A DNA stretch of 5,635 bases from Pseudomonadota bacterium (GTDB lineage Bacteria; Myxococcota_A; Polyangia; Polyangiales; Sandaracinaceae), in the NCBI GenBank assembly GCA_023427125.1, contig JAEZBP010000891.1, positions 1 to 5,635 of the forward strand. Direction: 5' to 3'. The position numbers and the translations under genes are program-made. The notes under the pieces are model-generated. The model searched no databases, had not been told where the DNA came from, and saw only the letters and a list, made by a program, of their open reading frames with translations. This document shows, in pieces, positions 4,693-5,635 of the stretch; the stretch's first letter is position 1; each line of letters opens with the position of its first letter.

Positions 4693-5277
4693 ATGTTGGG
4701 ACTCCTCAGGCCGACCGATCCGCGCTGGGTGGAAGCCGTCGAGGGTGAGCTCGCTGGCTTGCTCTCGGACCACGCTCACTGCGAGCTGAAGGCGGCGCAG
4801 TCCGCGCTCTCGATGGTCGCGCGCTTCGGCGGGGAGGCGCCGGAGCTGGTCGCGCCGCTCGTCGCGCTGGCCAAGGAGGAGACCGGCCACTTCGATCAGG
4901 TGCACAGGAAGCTCGACGAGCGCGGGCAGCCGCTTGCCATCCCCGCGTCCGACGGCTACGTCGTGGCGTTGCGACGCGCCGCACGTGAGGACCACCGCGA
5001 TCACCCGGTGCTGCTCGATCGCCTGCTCATCTCGGCGCTGATCGAGGGGCGCTCGTGCGAGCGCTTCACGCTGCTCGCGCACGGCCTCTCGAGCGCGGAG
5101 CTGCGCGGCTTCTACGGAGGCTTGATGGAGAGCGAGGCGCGTCACTACCGGCTCTTCTGTCGGCTCGCCGAGGATCGCTTCGGCTTCGCCGCCGCGCGCG
5201 CGCGCCTCGCCGAGCTGGCCGCGCGCGAGGCCGAGGTCGCCCACGAGCTGCCCCTCGGGCCGACGGTGCACGGATGA
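4693..5277 (+). CDS. miaE: tRNA-(ms2io6A37) hydroxylase MiaE
   Basis: MiaE is a soluble diiron monooxygenase that uses O2 to hydroxylate the isopentenyl side chain of ms2i6A at tRNA position 37, after MiaA and MiaB have acted. The 194-aa protein is all helical with a ferritin-like set of iron ligands in order: Glu31 in DHAHCELKAA (26-35), Glu63-x-x-His66 in KEETGHF (61-67), Glu119 in LIEGRSCERF (116-125) and Glu148-x-x-His151 in MESEARHY (145-152). The opening MLGLLRPTDPRWV and the ALIEGRSCERF segment are characteristic of MiaE rather than of general ferritin-like proteins. I chose the ATG at 4693 because MiaE proteins begin this way; a TTG at 4675 would add only six residues. miaA and miaB should be elsewhere in the genome. 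The downstream lepB start overlaps the stop codon (ATGA), so the two are probably cotranscribed and translationally coupled. No Shine-Dalgarno sequence is visible. Confidence 0.95.
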   Translation: MLGLLRPTDPRWVEAVEGELAGLLSDHAHCELKAAQSALSMVARFGGEAPELVAPLVALAKEETGHFDQVHRKLDERGQPLAIPASDGYVVALRRAAREDHRDHPVLLDRLLISALIEGRSCERFTLLAHGLSSAELRGFYGGLMESEARHYRLFCRLAEDRFGFAAARARLAELAAREAEVAHELPLGPTVHG

Positions 5278-5635
5278 GCGGGCCCGCCTCGCAGGAGAAG
5301 ACCAAGCCGGCCGTCAGCGAGGGCGACGGCTGGGATCGCGCGCGGGCCAACTTCAAGACGATCGGCGGCGTGATCATGCTCGCGCTCTTCATCCGCATCG
5401 TCCTCTTCGAGGCGTTCGAGATCGAGGGGCCGTCGATGGAGCCGACGCTCCTCAACGGCGATCGCGTGGTCGTCGCGAAGTTCATGTACGGGCTCTTCGT
5501 GCCCTTCACCAACGAGGCGGTGCTCACCTGGGGGATCCCGGACGCCGGCGACGTGGTGATCGTGCACAGCCCCTTCGACAACATCGACATCGTCAAGCGG
5601 GTGATCGGCGTGCCCGGCGACCGCATCGAGATCCG
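5274..5635 (+). CDS. lepB: Signal peptidase I (LepB), N-terminal part only
   Basis: Signal peptidase I cleaves signal peptides from Sec- and Tat-exported proteins at the outer face of the cytoplasmic membrane, using a Ser/Lys dyad. The 120 full codons visible contain a short hydrophilic N-terminus (1-27), a membrane segment (about 29-47, TIGGVIMLALFIRIVLFEAF), and then box B, IEGPSMEPTLLNGDRV (50-65), with the nucleophile Ser54. GDVVIVHSP (92-100) follows, and box D, VKRVIGVPGDRIEI (107-120), has the catalytic Lys108. Both catalytic residues are present. The gene continues beyond the right edge, so box E (GDNR.NS.DSR) is not seen. The 4-bp overlap (ATGA) with miaE implies coexpression, probably from the element at 4620-4648. 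There are only about 28 residues before the membrane segment, giving the single-TM type rather than the two-TM E. coli type. Confidence 0.95.
   Translation, partial: MSGPASQEKTKPAVSEGDGWDRARANFKTIGGVIMLALFIRIVLFEAFEIEGPSMEPTLLNGDRVVVAKFMYGLFVPFTNEAVLTWGIPDAGDVVIVHSPFDNIDIVKRVIGVPGDRIEI

Noticed and set aside
4642..5271. 209-codon antisense frame over miaE
   Set aside because: It is a shadow frame without motifs; the opposite strand has the complete MiaE ligand set.
1..5635. tRNA or rRNA genes, CRISPR arrays, IS elements, integrase or attachment sites
   Set aside because: I looked for these on both strands and saw no cloverleaf, regularly spaced repeats, transposase motifs or terminal repeats.

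Overview
The window is very GC-rich (roughly 70% or more by eye) chromosomal DNA. Codon third positions are nearly all G or C, and long open frames appear on both strands as a by-product. Gene content and protein style (parvulin-type lipoprotein, MiaE, LepB, Pro/Ala-rich linkers) and the absence of Shine-Dalgarno sequences fit a myxobacterium-like Myxococcota/deltaproteobacterial genome. The assignment to phylum is an inference. There is no sign of phage, IS, CRISPR or other mobile DNA.

Layout: (1) 1-992, minus strand: a 234-aa membrane-anchored coiled-coil protein of unknown function, followed by the start of a lipoprotein that looks like a parvulin (PpiC-type) prolyl isomerase and runs off the left edge. 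(2) 993-1063: a compact divergent promoter region bounded by a near-perfect 12-bp inverted repeat. (3) 1064-2500, plus strand: a full-length GlgA/GT5 glycogen-synthase homologue in which most donor-binding and catalytic residues are replaced. (4) 2501-2567: a hairpin between convergent genes. (5) 2568-3257, minus strand: tsaB (t6A37 tRNA modification). (6) 3258-3414: a divergent intergenic region. (7) 3415-4607, plus strand: two membrane-protein genes overlapping by 4 bp, which look like distant paralogues of each other. (8) 4608-4692: a promoter-like element with a hairpin. (9) 4693-5635, plus strand: miaE (ms2i6A37 tRNA hydroxylase) overlapping by 4 bp with lepB (signal peptidase I), which is cut by the right edge.

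How the genes relate: tsaB and miaE both act on base A37 of tRNA anticodon loops but lie in separate, oppositely oriented units. LepB would process exported proteins; the lipoprotein uses the Lsp pathway instead. The most notable observations are the GlgA-like protein with a dismantled active site, the recurring TATGsTCCGCG-type motif placed just before start codons (suggesting leaderless or very short-leader transcripts), and the tandem paralogous membrane proteins. I did not find a clear new multi-gene defence or mobile system.
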